Origin: Nitrosococcus watsonii C-113
Lineage (GTDB): Bacteria > Pseudomonadota > Gammaproteobacteria > Nitrosococcales > Nitrosococcaceae
Length of the DNA stretch: 39,105 nt
Assembly: GCF_000143085.1 (NCBI RefSeq)
Contig: NC_014316.1
Span: 1 to 39,105, forward strand
Reading direction: 5' to 3'
Under the pieces are notes generated by a model, which worked only from the letters and a program-made list of their open reading frames with translations, had not been told where the DNA came from and ran no database searches. The position numbers and the translations under genes are program-made. This document shows positions 13,959 through 22,782 of this stretch, piece after piece. The stretch's first letter is position 1, and each line of letters begins with the position of its first letter.

Positions 13959-14192
13959 ATGCAAAAAGTGCTCTTTTCCTTGCCCCCTGACTTGGTGGCG
14001 CGCATGCGGGCCAGCATCCCGCCGAAACAACGCAGCCAGGTGATCGCCCGCCTCCTGGCGCAGGAGCTTGAGAAGCGGGAGCAGGCCCTTTATCAATGCG
14101 CCCTGGAAGTGGAGGCAGACGATGCCCTGGGGGAAGAAATGAAAGACTGGGACATCACCGTGGGCGATGGCCTCAACCATGACTCGGGGTGA
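13959..14192 (+). CDS. MazE-like ribbon-helix-helix antitoxin
   Basis: A 77-aa antitoxin. The N-terminus QKVLFSLPPDLVARMRASIP forms the ribbon and first helix, and QRSQVIARLLAQELEKRE the second helix, of a ribbon-helix-helix DNA-binding fold. The acidic C-terminal tail (VEADDALGEEMKDWD) is what binds MazF-type toxins. AAAGGAG lies before the ATG. The toxin start codon lies within its last 14 bases, the normal antitoxin-first order. The inverted repeat at 13910 is its likely operator. The pair interrupts a cluster of same-strand GC-rich genes and ends only three bases before the next one, so read-through into 14503 is expected. Confidence 0.8.
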   Translation: MQKVLFSLPPDLVARMRASIPPKQRSQVIARLLAQELEKREQALYQCALEVEADDALGEEMKDWDITVGDGLNHDSG

Positions 14193-14499
14193 GGTGTATT
14201 GGGTGAATCTTAATCCCACCCAAGGGTCGGAAATCCGCAAGCGCCGCCCCTGCGTCTTGGTGGGGGCCACGCCCATCAATCAGGCCCGGCGCACGGTAGT
14301 GGTCGTGCCCCTGTCCACCTCCGCCAAGCCCAGGCCGCCCCTGACCGTGCCTATCCAGGGCCTCGCTCAGCCCGTGGTGGCGGTCTGCGATCAGATCCGT
14401 GCGGTGGATAAGTCCCGCTTGCTGGAGGCAGCCGGCCGTTTATCCAAAAAAGACTTGGACGCTCTGGCGGAAGGGCTGAGGCAGGTGTTGGTCCTTTAG
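14179..14499 (+). CDS. MazF/PemK-family endoribonuclease toxin
   Basis: A 106-aa toxin of the MazF/PemK superfamily. The start MTRGEVYWVNLNPTQGSEIR is diagnostic, with the loop Gly-Ser-Glu-Ile-Arg next to KRRPCVLVG that carries the catalytic Arg, then TVVVVPLSTSA with the Thr/Ser site, and VAVCDQIRAVDKSRL. I place the start at 14179 because the family begins at this motif and the four residues encoded upstream are not conserved. It cleaves single-stranded mRNA at short sequences; the recognition sequence cannot be read from the protein. It should be neutralised by the antitoxin at 13959. Confidence 0.85.
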   Translation: MTRGEVYWVNLNPTQGSEIRKRRPCVLVGATPINQARRTVVVVPLSTSAKPRPPLTVPIQGLAQPVVAVCDQIRAVDKSRLLEAAGRLSKKDLDALAEGLRQVLVL

Positions 14500-14502
14500 G
14501 GC

Positions 14503-15609
14503 ATGATTGCCGGTACCCATATCGCCTTTGCCTCCGTCCTTTACCTGGGCGGGGCGGCCCTGTTTGAATACGACACGGATCTCCTGGGTTGGGCCTTGGC
14601 GGCGGGGGCTTCCCTCCTGCCGGATGTGGATTTGCCCACTTCCAAGCTGGGGCGGGTACTGTTTTGGCTCTCCACCCGGCTGGAGAAGCATTTTGGCCAC
14701 CGCACGATCACCCATTCCTTCCTTGCCCTGATGGTCCTGGCGGTGCTCATTTCTCCCCTCCTGTGGCTCAAGCCGGTTTATTTTGGGTGCATCCTGGGCG
14801 GTTACTGGTCCCACCTGTGGATCGACATGCTCAATCTCCGGGGCGCTGATTTGCTCTGGCCTTCCCCGGTACGGGTAGTGATGCCGGGAAATCGAGATTA
14901 CCGGATGGCGGTGGGCAGCAAGGCGGAGATGGTGCTCATGACCGTCTTGCTGGCCGCTTGTTTGGCGCTGTATCCCGTGAGTGGCCTGGGGTTTCGCACC
15001 GGGTTGCAGCACTTGCTGGGCAACTTCGAGTTGGCCCGGGATGCTTTTATCAAGGAGGCGGGCACCCACTGGTTTACCCTGGAGCTGGAGGCCATTGATA
15101 ATCTGACCTTGGAACAGATTACCTGCCAGTGCCCGGTGCTCGGGGTGTGGCAGCAGGGATTGATTGTGCTCCATCAGGGCCAACCGAGAGCGGTGGGCAA
15201 GTCCCAGCTCCATCACAATCTCTATCCCACCCGGGCCAAGCTCCTAGCGGGGGAACCCTTGCGGGTGGTGTCCCATAAAGTGGAGATGCAGGGCCGGTCT
15301 TTGGGCTGGCTTTTGAAGCGTTTGGACCGGCGGCACACGTATTATTTGTCCGGGGAAATGCAGGTGGGGAGCCGACTGGCGCCGGTGGCGGATATTGATT
15401 TGTACCATCCGGTGGCTTTCAATGGGAAAGTATTGCGGCTGCACTATGCCCGAGGGCAAGAGCTGGCGCCTTATCTGAATAGGGTCGCTATCCAGGGCGA
15501 GGTGTATGTACAGTTTTGGCTCAGGCCGGGCGATCCTCCGGTGGAGTTAAGGATGGTTGACGAGGCGCCGACAGAACTCATACCGGAGGTGTTGAAAGAA
15601 TATTTGTGA
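14503..15609 (+). CDS. YdjM-like inner-membrane metal-dependent hydrolase
   Basis: A 368-aa protein whose first ~170 residues match the YdjM/metal-dependent membrane hydrolase family. Conserved metal-binding-type residues are His6 (GTHIAF), Asp41 and Asp43 (LLPDVDLPTS), the GHRTITHSF block (65-73) and His-Asp in GGYWSHLWIDMLN. Membrane helices occur near residues 10-35, 73-110 and 143-160. The last ~200 residues are soluble and variable, rich in beta strands (LDRRHTYYLSGEMQVGSRLA), and have no family that I recognise, which makes this longer than typical YdjM (about 200). It follows the MazF gene by three bases. The substrate is not known; family members may act on lipids or be LexA-controlled. 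Confidence 0.75.
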   Translation: MIAGTHIAFASVLYLGGAALFEYDTDLLGWALAAGASLLPDVDLPTSKLGRVLFWLSTRLEKHFGHRTITHSFLALMVLAVLISPLLWLKPVYFGCILGGYWSHLWIDMLNLRGADLLWPSPVRVVMPGNRDYRMAVGSKAEMVLMTVLLAACLALYPVSGLGFRTGLQHLLGNFELARDAFIKEAGTHWFTLELEAIDNLTLEQITCQCPVLGVWQQGLIVLHQGQPRAVGKSQLHHNLYPTRAKLLAGEPLRVVSHKVEMQGRSLGWLLKRLDRRHTYYLSGEMQVGSRLAPVADIDLYHPVAFNGKVLRLHYARGQELAPYLNRVAIQGEVYVQFWLRPGDPPVELRMVDEAPTELIPEVLKEYL

Positions 15610-15689
15610 GGCTTGGGTAATTGCCGTCTTTTTTAAGACACTTAAGAGCTACGCAGCTTTAATGATAATTAACAATGATGGTGTTCTAA

Positions 15690-17057
15690 ATGAGAATGCA
15701 ATGGAATAAGTTATTAAATAACAAACGCTTACGTAGACCTAATGAAAAACCATCCTCAAGGCCGCTAAAATTAAACCCTTTTCAACTTGATCAAGAGCGG
15801 ATAATTTTCTCTCAACCTTTCCGTCGATTGAAAGATAAAACCCAAGTCCATCCGTTTTCCGATAACGATCATGTTCGAACCCGACTGACGCATAGCCTAG
15901 AAGTTGCAACCGTTGGTCAATCTCTAGGGACGCTTGTAGGCTCTGAAATAATCGAGCGCTATGAACTGAAAAATTTTAAGAGTGAGGATTTTGGAAATAT
16001 TATCAAAGCGGCTTGTTTAGCTCATGACATCGGCAACCCTCCCTTTGGCCATATTGGGGAAGAGGCTGTTCGCGAATGGTTTAATGAAAAAGAGAATAAC
16101 GAAAAATTATTCGAAGAAATGACAAAAGCCAAAAGATCTGATTTCCAGAGATTTGATGGAAATGCTCAAGGGTTTCGCATCATTACACAAACTGAAAACT
16201 ATAAAGGAAATGGCGGCTTGCAGCTTACTTTCGCGACTCTTGCTACGTTGATGAAATATCCTTGGCCAAGTACTCATAATAAGGCTAATAAGAATAAATT
16301 TGGATTTTTTCAGTCGGAGCAGAACTATATAGAAGAAATTGCAGAACAGGTAGGTCTTTTACCAACCAGAGATGGAGCATGGTATCGTCACCCTTTAGCT
16401 TACTTAGTAGAAGCAGCAGATGATATCTGTTATGCAATTATAGACCTAGAAGATGGTATTGATATGGGAGCACTCAGCTTCAGATATTATGAAGAATTTA
16501 TCAAAGGCTATTTAAAACAAGATAAAGAGTATGAGGGTTGGGAGAGCGAATATAAAAATCTAGAAACTACTAAACAAAAAATTAGCTATTTAAGAAATAA
16601 AGCGATTACAAAACTTATTGAAGAAGCTTCAGAGTCATGGCTCAAACATGAGGTCGATATTTCGCATGGAAATTTTGAGTACCCTCTATTAGACAAAGTG
16701 GAAGGGAATGGCTTTGTGCAGGACGCTAAAAAAATTGCAAAGGAAGAAATTTTCATAAATCATAAAAAAATTTATATAGAAATTGCTTCATATAAAATTT
16801 TATATGGGCTATTGGATGCCTTTTCGGAGGCAGCTCTACAAGGGAAGGGAGATGACTTTGAATCTGGTAAAAATAAACGATTATTTACACTTATGGGGGA
16901 AGATGCACCGAAGAGTGAATGTTCACGATATGAAACTCTAATGAAAGTTATAGACTTCATTTCAGGAATGACTGATCGGTTTGCCCTCGGTATGTATAGG
17001 CAGTTAGATGGTATTTCACTAGGCGGTATGACTCCTGCTCCCCTTGAGATTAAGTAG
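15690..17057 (+). CDS. dGTP triphosphohydrolase, HD-domain, putative phage defence
   Basis: A 455-aa dGTPase that splits dGTP into deoxyguanosine and triphosphate. The N-terminus IIFSQPFRRLKDKTQVHPFS (39-57) is the family signature, TRLTHSLEV supplies His68, ACLAHDIGNPPFGHIGEEA supplies the His112-Asp113 metal pair and His121, and VEAADDICYAIIDLEDG the distal Asp. Stand-alone dGTPases next to defence genes are known antiphage systems that deplete nucleotides. The gene is much more AT-rich than its neighbours on either side, with A/T at most third positions, which indicates separate acquisition. It has no partner gene, so it could equally be a housekeeping-type enzyme carried along. Confidence 0.85.
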   Translation: MRMQWNKLLNNKRLRRPNEKPSSRPLKLNPFQLDQERIIFSQPFRRLKDKTQVHPFSDNDHVRTRLTHSLEVATVGQSLGTLVGSEIIERYELKNFKSEDFGNIIKAACLAHDIGNPPFGHIGEEAVREWFNEKENNEKLFEEMTKAKRSDFQRFDGNAQGFRIITQTENYKGNGGLQLTFATLATLMKYPWPSTHNKANKNKFGFFQSEQNYIEEIAEQVGLLPTRDGAWYRHPLAYLVEAADDICYAIIDLEDGIDMGALSFRYYEEFIKGYLKQDKEYEGWESEYKNLETTKQKISYLRNKAITKLIEEASESWLKHEVDISHGNFEYPLLDKVEGNGFVQDAKKIAKEEIFINHKKIYIEIASYKILYGLLDAFSEAALQGKGDDFESGKNKRLFTLMGEDAPKSECSRYETLMKVIDFISGMTDRFALGMYRQLDGISLGGMTPAPLEIK

Positions 17058-17330
17058 TTAGTGAGAGACATCTTGATCGCTCCCATTTAAGATGATCCCA
17101 AGTTTCATAGCAAGAGGCATTAAAAACGCCGATCCTCAGAATGCGAATGAAAAAAAGTGTACCCATCCTTGCAGTATAGAATCTAGGGTCTTAAGTCGAG
17201 GTATTGGAGCCTTTGCCAAAACCCTAAGAAGGGGAGGCGTGGGTAGACCGGAGAGATGGCCACGAAGATGTCTGCAAGGCCCTCAACCAGCGCTATGGAA
17301 GGAAGGCAAAGGCGGTGAAAATGTGCAAAG

Positions 17331-17648
17331 TTAGCGGCTCGCGCGGATCTCGAAGCGGACCCCCTCGCGCTGTTGGAGGTAGCCGAGTACCTGGAACAGG
17401 TTACGGGCATTCGGATTGCCCTTGGGTCCGAACATGCGCATGAGGCTCTTGGACGGAATCTGGGTTTCCGCCGAAAGGGTCTCAAAGCCGACCGTGGCGT
17501 TGATGTAGTCGCGCAGCACGGCTTTACCGGTGGTCATGTCGCCGGACAGTAGGGCTTCTACGCCCTCTTTAAGCAGGGCCTCGCGGAAGGCGGGATCACG
17601 GGCCACGCGGGCCTGAATCGTTTCTTTGAAATCACGGGTCAGCACCAT
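17331..17648 (-). CDS. HigA-type antitoxin/addiction-module regulator
   Basis: A 105-aa protein of the addiction-module antidote type that accompanies HigB-like toxins. LTRDFKETIQARVARDPAFR and EALLSGDMTTGKAVLRDYIN form the N-terminal helices; ETLSAETQIPSKSLMRMFGP is the helix-turn-helix, followed by NPNARNLFQVLGYLQQREGV, all typical. It starts three bases after the toxin stop codon, so the pair is an operon in toxin-first order. A short coding-like stretch (near 17230-17330) on the opposite strand reads HEDVCKALNQRYGRKAKAVK and may be a leftover of another gene; it has no start and I do not annotate it. Confidence 0.8.
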   Translation of the reverse strand: MVLTRDFKETIQARVARDPAFREALLKEGVEALLSGDMTTGKAVLRDYINATVGFETLSAETQIPSKSLMRMFGPKGNPNARNLFQVLGYLQQREGVRFEIRASR

Positions 17649-17651
17649 CGC

Positions 17652-17993
17652 TCAATCTTCCTCCTGCTGGCGTTGTTGATACGCTGCCCATAGGGTCTGT
17701 GCGGCCTCGATGTCTTTCTGCTGGCGTTGCTTGGTGCCACCGCCCAGCAGGATAATGAGCCAATCACCGTCCTTGCCAAAATAGACCCGGTATCCGGGGC
17801 CGAAATCGATTCGGTACTCAAAGACCCCGGCGCCGACCCCCTTGATATTAGAGACATTGCCTTGCGCCATCCGGATCAGGGCCGTCGCCACCTTGGCCGC
17901 TGCCTGGGCATTGAGCTTGTCGAACCATTTGGCGTAGGGGCTACGGCCCTTGGCGTCGATATATTCCCTGATCAGGGTAGATGCCACATACAT
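17652..17993 (-). CDS. HigB/RelE-ParE family toxin
   Basis: A 113-aa toxin of the RelE/ParE superfamily, HigB-like branch. YAKWFDKLNAQAAAKVATAL gives the helical hairpin, FEYRIDFGPGYRVYFGKDGD the central strands with the conserved arginines (Arg in GVFEYRID and GYRVYF), and LIILLGGGTKQRQQKDIEAA the last strand and lysine-containing tail. The family cleaves ribosome-bound mRNA or inhibits gyrase; the HigB-like partner favours the former. The antitoxin gene follows at once. Inverted repeats of CACGCATAATCCA (18018 and 18086) flank its promoter region and are candidate operators. Confidence 0.8.
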   Translation of the reverse strand: MYVASTLIREYIDAKGRSPYAKWFDKLNAQAAAKVATALIRMAQGNVSNIKGVGAGVFEYRIDFGPGYRVYFGKDGDWLIILLGGGTKQRQQKDIEAAQTLWAAYQQRQQEED

Positions 17994-18415
17994 TCCAAAA
18001 GGATCGCCAAGGTATTACACGCATAATCCAGTCTAGCAATTTCAATAGGTTATAAGTCTTCTTGTGTTTTTCACCGTCTCTGACATGGATTATGCGTGGA
18101 TGTGATCATATACGCCTAATTGAGGGCTACGTAATTGTATTATATACATAATTTATGGGGCCCAGCGGCTCTGAAATTATGCGTATAATACTTTAGCGAT
18201 ATTTTCTGTAGCCAAGAGGCATGTACCCCGTTCTCCGGAATTATTCGGCCCTGTAAAACGCGAGCCTCATTGCACTGCTTAGAGCATGCTATCCTTCGGA
18301 TTTAAAATACTTTTCACTTGAAATCGTCTCAATAAAAGTGACCGCGCCTTCAGGAGAATACTTCAGATTCACACCATCGCGCCCGTTATATCTAAATCAA
18401 AGCCACACCAATATA
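17994..18415. other. AT-rich intergenic region with inverted repeats, no gene
   Basis: CACGCATAATCCA (18018-18030) and its exact inverse TGGATTATGCGTG (18086-18098) are 13-bp arms 55 bases apart, just upstream of the toxin gene. A third TTATGCGT sits at about 18178-18185 in a promoter-like TATAAT context. The rest (to 18415) holds only short frames without support. Confidence 0.7.
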
Positions 18416-18616
18416 GGGGCGGCGCTGTGGTCTACTTGGACCCGGGGACCTCTTTGCCCGCGAGCCTTTTGCCGCACGCTTTCAGTCCGACAATGGTCAG
18501 TACCGTTGGACCGCCGCCACCATGCACGTCATCCGTGGGAAAGGCCAGGCTGAGCGCCGTCGAGAGGCCTGGTAGCTGAAGATTATGTGCGCTGGCTGGA
18601 AGAACGAGTATGTCGG
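18416..18616 (+). pseudogene. Decayed fragment of a secreted DNase-like gene
   Basis: Translated with two frame corrections, this stretch reads GGAVVYLDPG, then LFAREPFAARFQSDNGQYRW, TAATMHVI, AERRREA and EDYVRWLEERV. It matches residues 110-174 of the intact nuclease at 36655 at most positions. One missing base follows the Pro-Gly codons, and a stop and a second frame change follow REA. Both ends of the match are abrupt, with no remainder of the gene nearby, so only the middle third survives. It lies directly before the Druantia-type operon and marks the left edge of that insertion. It is a separate paralogue, because it differs at many bases from the intact copy. Confidence 0.85.
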
Positions 18617-18675
18617 GGCTAACGTGCCGTCTGAATGCAAAAAGTCCAGATTCTGAGCAGGGGGAAAACCGAAAA

Positions 18676-19908
18676 ATGAAAAAAAGCAGCAGAGCTGTCG
18701 TTAGCACTACTCCACGGGAAGCTAATCTAAAGAGAAAACTGCGAGCGCATTTGCAATCCCTCGGATTCACCAAATCAGAAGATGGTGCCTTGCAAGTTCC
18801 GGGAAATGACAAAGGCATAATCCGCACGTTACACCGTGCACAAAGAGAAGAACGACTCCGGGCAAACCACGAATTTATTTCCCTCAAGGGCGAAAAACTG
18901 ATGCGGTTCTTTGCATTAGGCAAAGAAGTTAATCCGGAAAGAATATCGCCTATCCTTGAACGCGTATCGGCCGGAACGCTGCATGGCGACCTGTTCCGGC
19001 TCGCATCACTCACGTGGTCCGTCCCCGTCTCCAACGGCTTCGGCAGACGCCTACGTTACCTTGTCTGGGACGAAAACAACAGAAAACTGATGGGTCTTAT
19101 CGCCATCGGCGACCCGGTCTTCAATCTTTCCGTGCGGGACAAGCTCATCGGCTGGAATACGCACGACAGGAGCGCCCGCCTCGTCAATCTAATGGATGCC
19201 TACGTACTCGGCGCACTTCCCCCCTATAATGCCCTGCTCGGCGGGAAGCTGATAGCATGCCTACTGCGCAGCCGCGACCTTTATGACGACTTCGCAAATG
19301 CTTATGGCAGCACGACCGGAATAATCTCCCAGGAAGAGAAAAAAGCGCGCTTGCTGGCAATCACTACTTCATCGTCCATGGGGCGGTCTTCGGTCTACAA
19401 TCGCCTGAAACTCGCCGGAATTCAGTACCTCAAGTCTATAGGCTACACCGGCGGATGGGGGCACTTCCATATTCCCGACCGGCTCTTCGCGGAACTGCGT
19501 GACTATCTGCGCAACATTGACCACACCTACGCAGACCAGCACCGGTTCGGACAGGGGCCGAACTGGCGGTTGCGGACAACGCGGGTGGCGCTTTCGGCAC
19601 TTGGCTTTAAAGAAGACATGCTGCGGCACGGGATTCAGCGCGAGGTATTCTTTTGTCAACTCGCGGCCAACGCCGCCAAAATCCTGCAGACGGGGAAAGG
19701 CCAGCCTGACCTGAGGTCACTCCTATCCGCAAAGGAAATCGCCGAACTGGCATTGGACAGGTGGATGATTCCACGTTCGAAACGCAGACCCGGGTACCGG
19801 GACTGGGTGTCAAGTGACCTCGTGGGCTTGTTTGGCAATCAGGCCCGAATGCTACGCACCCAGATCAAGAAAGCGGAGATGGCCAAGAGAGGTATCGCGG
19901 GAGCATAG
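18676..19908 (+). CDS. druA: DruA-family protein (DUF4338), Druantia defence system
   Basis: A 410-aa protein of the DUF4338/DruA family, the hallmark of type I Druantia. Key blocks are GRRLRYLVWDENNRKLMGLI, IGDPVFNLSVRDKLIGW, LVNLMDAYVLGALPPYNALL, GGKLIACLL, then TTSSSMGRSSVYNRLKLAGI and YTGGWGHFHIP. The family is required for phage resistance but its reaction is unproven. I chose the ATG at 18676, which follows CAGGGGGAA. The in-frame ATG at 18610 lies inside the decayed nuclease fragment, so its 22 extra residues are probably not native. The next gene begins six bases after the stop. This is the first gene of a four-gene operon ending at 29425. Confidence 0.85.
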   Translation: MKKSSRAVVSTTPREANLKRKLRAHLQSLGFTKSEDGALQVPGNDKGIIRTLHRAQREERLRANHEFISLKGEKLMRFFALGKEVNPERISPILERVSAGTLHGDLFRLASLTWSVPVSNGFGRRLRYLVWDENNRKLMGLIAIGDPVFNLSVRDKLIGWNTHDRSARLVNLMDAYVLGALPPYNALLGGKLIACLLRSRDLYDDFANAYGSTTGIISQEEKKARLLAITTSSSMGRSSVYNRLKLAGIQYLKSIGYTGGWGHFHIPDRLFAELRDYLRNIDHTYADQHRFGQGPNWRLRTTRVALSALGFKEDMLRHGIQREVFFCQLAANAAKILQTGKGQPDLRSLLSAKEIAELALDRWMIPRSKRRPGYRDWVSSDLVGLFGNQARMLRTQIKKAEMAKRGIAGA

Positions 19909-19914
19909 CCAGCT

Positions 19915-22782
19915 ATGGGCGTGTCCTTAGACAAATGGCAGGATCACATGGAGCGGCACTTCTCGGCCCTCGCCGAACGGCGTGCCGTGTCGGGCCTGCC
20001 TATCTTTGCCCTTGAGCATGGTCTATCAGAAGCCGAATTTGACAAGATTTCAGGACAACTGCAATCGCGCCTGAACGCCGGCTTGAGGCTTGCCCCGCAC
20101 TGGTTGCTCTGGACAATCTATGCGGCCGAAAGGGGATACACCTATGAGGGCGGTGAGTACTGGCAATCGTTCGAAGAGGCAACGCCGGGGTGGGATTCCA
20201 GCGATAGGTATCGTGTCTCGGCATGGTTCTCGAAATTTCAGAAAGCATATAACGGCGTTATACCCTCAGGGCCGTGGGCGGCGCATTTCAGTATCATTGC
20301 TTGGCCGATCACACATGCTGTCCTACCTCGCTATCTGCAGCAACAATTTGCACGAACGCTCTATGACCTGAGGTACATGCTGGCCCGTCTGACTTCTATC
20401 GAGCCCGCAGAAATCGGTCGTTTGACTGCCGCCAATGTCTACTATGCCTCCACGCGTTTCGAGCAGTTCCTGCAACAGGAGGAACTGGTTGGGCGCATTG
20501 TCCTCGCTCTTCTTCACCAGGATCCGCGGGAAGGCGAAGAACCGCTTTTACCCGCAACCCTTGACCGCATTGTCGCCGATCTGGAGAAGGTCCGCTATGC
20601 GCGCGACTGGCTAAGAGAGACCAGCCGCGTCGTTACGGACCGATTCAAAGGAATAGGCCGAGGTAGCGGCCCCCGTCCGGTTGCCAGCGGCGCTGAATCC
20701 GCCGAAAGGAGGCTGAGGGAGGCCCGGCCAGATATCCGGCCGGACTTGCGCCTGCGTTACGCCGGCGACGGCCGGTGGACCCTGATCATTGATGTTCCGA
20801 GCTTCAAAGGGATCGCCGCGCTGAACCCAGAGGTGCGTCAGTTCCTCAAGCAAACGCGCTGCACACTGAACGGTGATCCCGGCAAAAAGCCCGCTGGCTG
20901 GGTTTTGTCCGGCAATCGCCGCGCCGTATTGAAGGAATGGCCCAACCCGACGAAGCCGCTCGTCAAGTTCGAGAAGGCCAATGGTACGGTCGATCATCTT
21001 CTCGAAAGCGAGTGCCGAATGAGTGATGGGCCGATCTGGCTCTTTCGCATCGGCCGCGACGGGATCGCCCGTGAGATCGCTGGTCGCATCGTCCGGCCGG
21101 GATACGAATACATTCTCGTCTCACGCGAGGCTTTCGAGGGTGTGCTTGACGGGATGGCTCCGTGCACAATCGATTGCAAGGATATCCAGGCGATCCGCAT
21201 CTCGGTGCCTGACAACGTTTCAGCAGACTACATTCACTGGTTGCAGCACCGAAACCTTGAGCTTGCGCGAACCATCCGCGTCTGGCCTGCCGGACTACCC
21301 GGGCGCCATTGGGACGGCGAGGGTCGCAGTGAATGGCTGACTACTGAAAAACCCTGCTTCAGGATCGTTCCGGACCATCCTGTCGACTCCTACCTTATCG
21401 CTCTTGATGGCGATACCGCTACGGCCATTCAGGCGCCTGCGTCCGGACAACCAACTTTTGTCCAACTGCCGCAACTTGCGCCCGGCAAACATATCCTGAC
21501 AGTGCGGGCGCGCCGCAGCGCCGCACTTGAAGATTTGGGGGCACCCCCGGCGCATGAGGGCTACCTTGAGTTACGCGTGCGCGAGCCAGAGCCATGGATA
21601 CCAAGTACGACTTCATATACTGGCCTTGTGGTTACCAGTACTCCCCATGATGCTACATTAGATGTTTTTTGGGAGAATGAACTTGACCTAACCGTGTTTG
21701 GTCCCGAAGGCCGACAGATTACACCAATCGTAAGTTTAGAGAATGCCAAGGGAGAAGAGGTTTATAACGCTCACGTTTGTCCGGTGATGGACCTACCGAT
21801 TTTGCCAAGTGTATGGCGAAAGCGGTTTCACGATTTTCTGAAGAGAGAAGAATCAGAGTGGCGCTACCTGGAGGCATCTTCCGGTACTCTCAGAATCGAA
21901 GGGCAAGAACTTGGTCTGTATACTCTACGCTTTAACCATGAAGTATTACCTGTTCGCTGGGTTCTTCGTCATAACGGTGAGCGCGTAACCATCCGACTAA
22001 TCGATGACAGTGGGCAAGAAGGAGAACAGCCGGAATGTCATTTTTTCAGTATGGAAACACCTACAAAGACGGAGTTTCTAAAAATTGAAAATGCACTTAC
22101 AGGGTTTGAAATCAAACCGCCAGGTGGGCTCTATCTTGTACGAAAAGGAAAGTTCGTAAACTCCATTATTGTGAGCGATGGCCTAAGCGAAGAAGGGCTA
22201 AAGGGGCTAGGCGTTAAGCCCACTTATGACCAAATTTCCCGTAACCCAGACTCTATCGTCCATCTTCTGAAAATTCTACATTCTTGGAAGATGGCTCGTC
22301 TCGCCGGACCCTTGGCAAATGCTAGGCGTCAACAAGTACATGACGGGATGCTTGTTCATATCTATGGTGCACTGGCGGGACGGGATTGGGGGTTTGCAGA
22401 ATCAAAGGCAAAGGTTAAGGGTAACTATAATTTGCAGCAGGTGATGACTCGCTTGGAGGCATTGCTTGATCGACGGAGTGGATTTCGGGTCGTTATACAA
22501 CGTGATGTCGCTACTATTCAAGGTGGGCGCAATGCTATTGCTGATTGGTATGCAGACCTCGCCTCACGTTTTGGTATCTGTTCGAACAAGACCCTCTGCG
22601 AATTGGCTATCGAACTAGCTAGCCGTCCTCACGACGTACCTAATCTTTATGAGGATAGGTTGCCCAGGCTTCTCAATCAGTTGATTGAGAAGCCTTTGAT
22701 TGTGCGTGGTGCCCGTTTTGCTGCGTTGAATTATACGTGTAATGATGCGGGATCCTCTGAATTGCTACCGGAGTGGGATTGA
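19915..22782 (+). CDS. Large Druantia-operon protein, DruB/C- or DruH-like
   Basis: A 955-aa protein between DruA and the DruD-position gene. Residues 1-250 are helical and tryptophan-rich. A linker near 250-285 leads to a beta-rich region: LRYAGDGRWTLIIDVPSF, then CTLNGDPGKKPAGWVLSGN, SDGPIWLFRIGRDGIAREI and AGRIVRPGYEYILVS. That style reminds me of the STY4851/ECs_5259 family and of type III DruH, though I cannot confirm it. Type I Druantia has separate DruB and DruC here, so a fusion is another option. The last third carries a helical tail (IYGALAGRDWGFAESKAKVK). At about 21597 codons switch from GC- to AT-ending, a sharp composition change inside one gene. Its TGA overlaps the next ATG. 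Confidence 0.65.
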   Translation: MGVSLDKWQDHMERHFSALAERRAVSGLPIFALEHGLSEAEFDKISGQLQSRLNAGLRLAPHWLLWTIYAAERGYTYEGGEYWQSFEEATPGWDSSDRYRVSAWFSKFQKAYNGVIPSGPWAAHFSIIAWPITHAVLPRYLQQQFARTLYDLRYMLARLTSIEPAEIGRLTAANVYYASTRFEQFLQQEELVGRIVLALLHQDPREGEEPLLPATLDRIVADLEKVRYARDWLRETSRVVTDRFKGIGRGSGPRPVASGAESAERRLREARPDIRPDLRLRYAGDGRWTLIIDVPSFKGIAALNPEVRQFLKQTRCTLNGDPGKKPAGWVLSGNRRAVLKEWPNPTKPLVKFEKANGTVDHLLESECRMSDGPIWLFRIGRDGIAREIAGRIVRPGYEYILVSREAFEGVLDGMAPCTIDCKDIQAIRISVPDNVSADYIHWLQHRNLELARTIRVWPAGLPGRHWDGEGRSEWLTTEKPCFRIVPDHPVDSYLIALDGDTATAIQAPASGQPTFVQLPQLAPGKHILTVRARRSAALEDLGAPPAHEGYLELRVREPEPWIPSTTSYTGLVVTSTPHDATLDVFWENELDLTVFGPEGRQITPIVSLENAKGEEVYNAHVCPVMDLPILPSVWRKRFHDFLKREESEWRYLEASSGTLRIEGQELGLYTLRFNHEVLPVRWVLRHNGERVTIRLIDDSGQEGEQPECHFFSMETPTKTEFLKIENALTGFEIKPPGGLYLVRKGKFVNSIIVSDGLSEEGLKGLGVKPTYDQISRNPDSIVHLLKILHSWKMARLAGPLANARRQQVHDGMLVHIYGALAGRDWGFAESKAKVKGNYNLQQVMTRLEALLDRRSGFRVVIQRDVATIQGGRNAIADWYADLASRFGICSNKTLCELAIELASRPHDVPNLYEDRLPRLLNQLIEKPLIVRGARFAALNYTCNDAGSSELLPEWD

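Noticed and set aside
17092-17330. Frame of 80 codons after the dGTPase
   Set aside because: No ribosome site or family; part overlaps the end of the antitoxin region and may be remnant DNA.
18120-18160. dif-like sequence around TGTATA in the AT-rich gap
   Set aside because: Only the central six bases fit; neither arm resembles XerC or XerD sites.
18610-18675. Longer start for druA
   Set aside because: The extra 22 residues overlap the decayed nuclease fragment; the later ATG has a better ribosome site.
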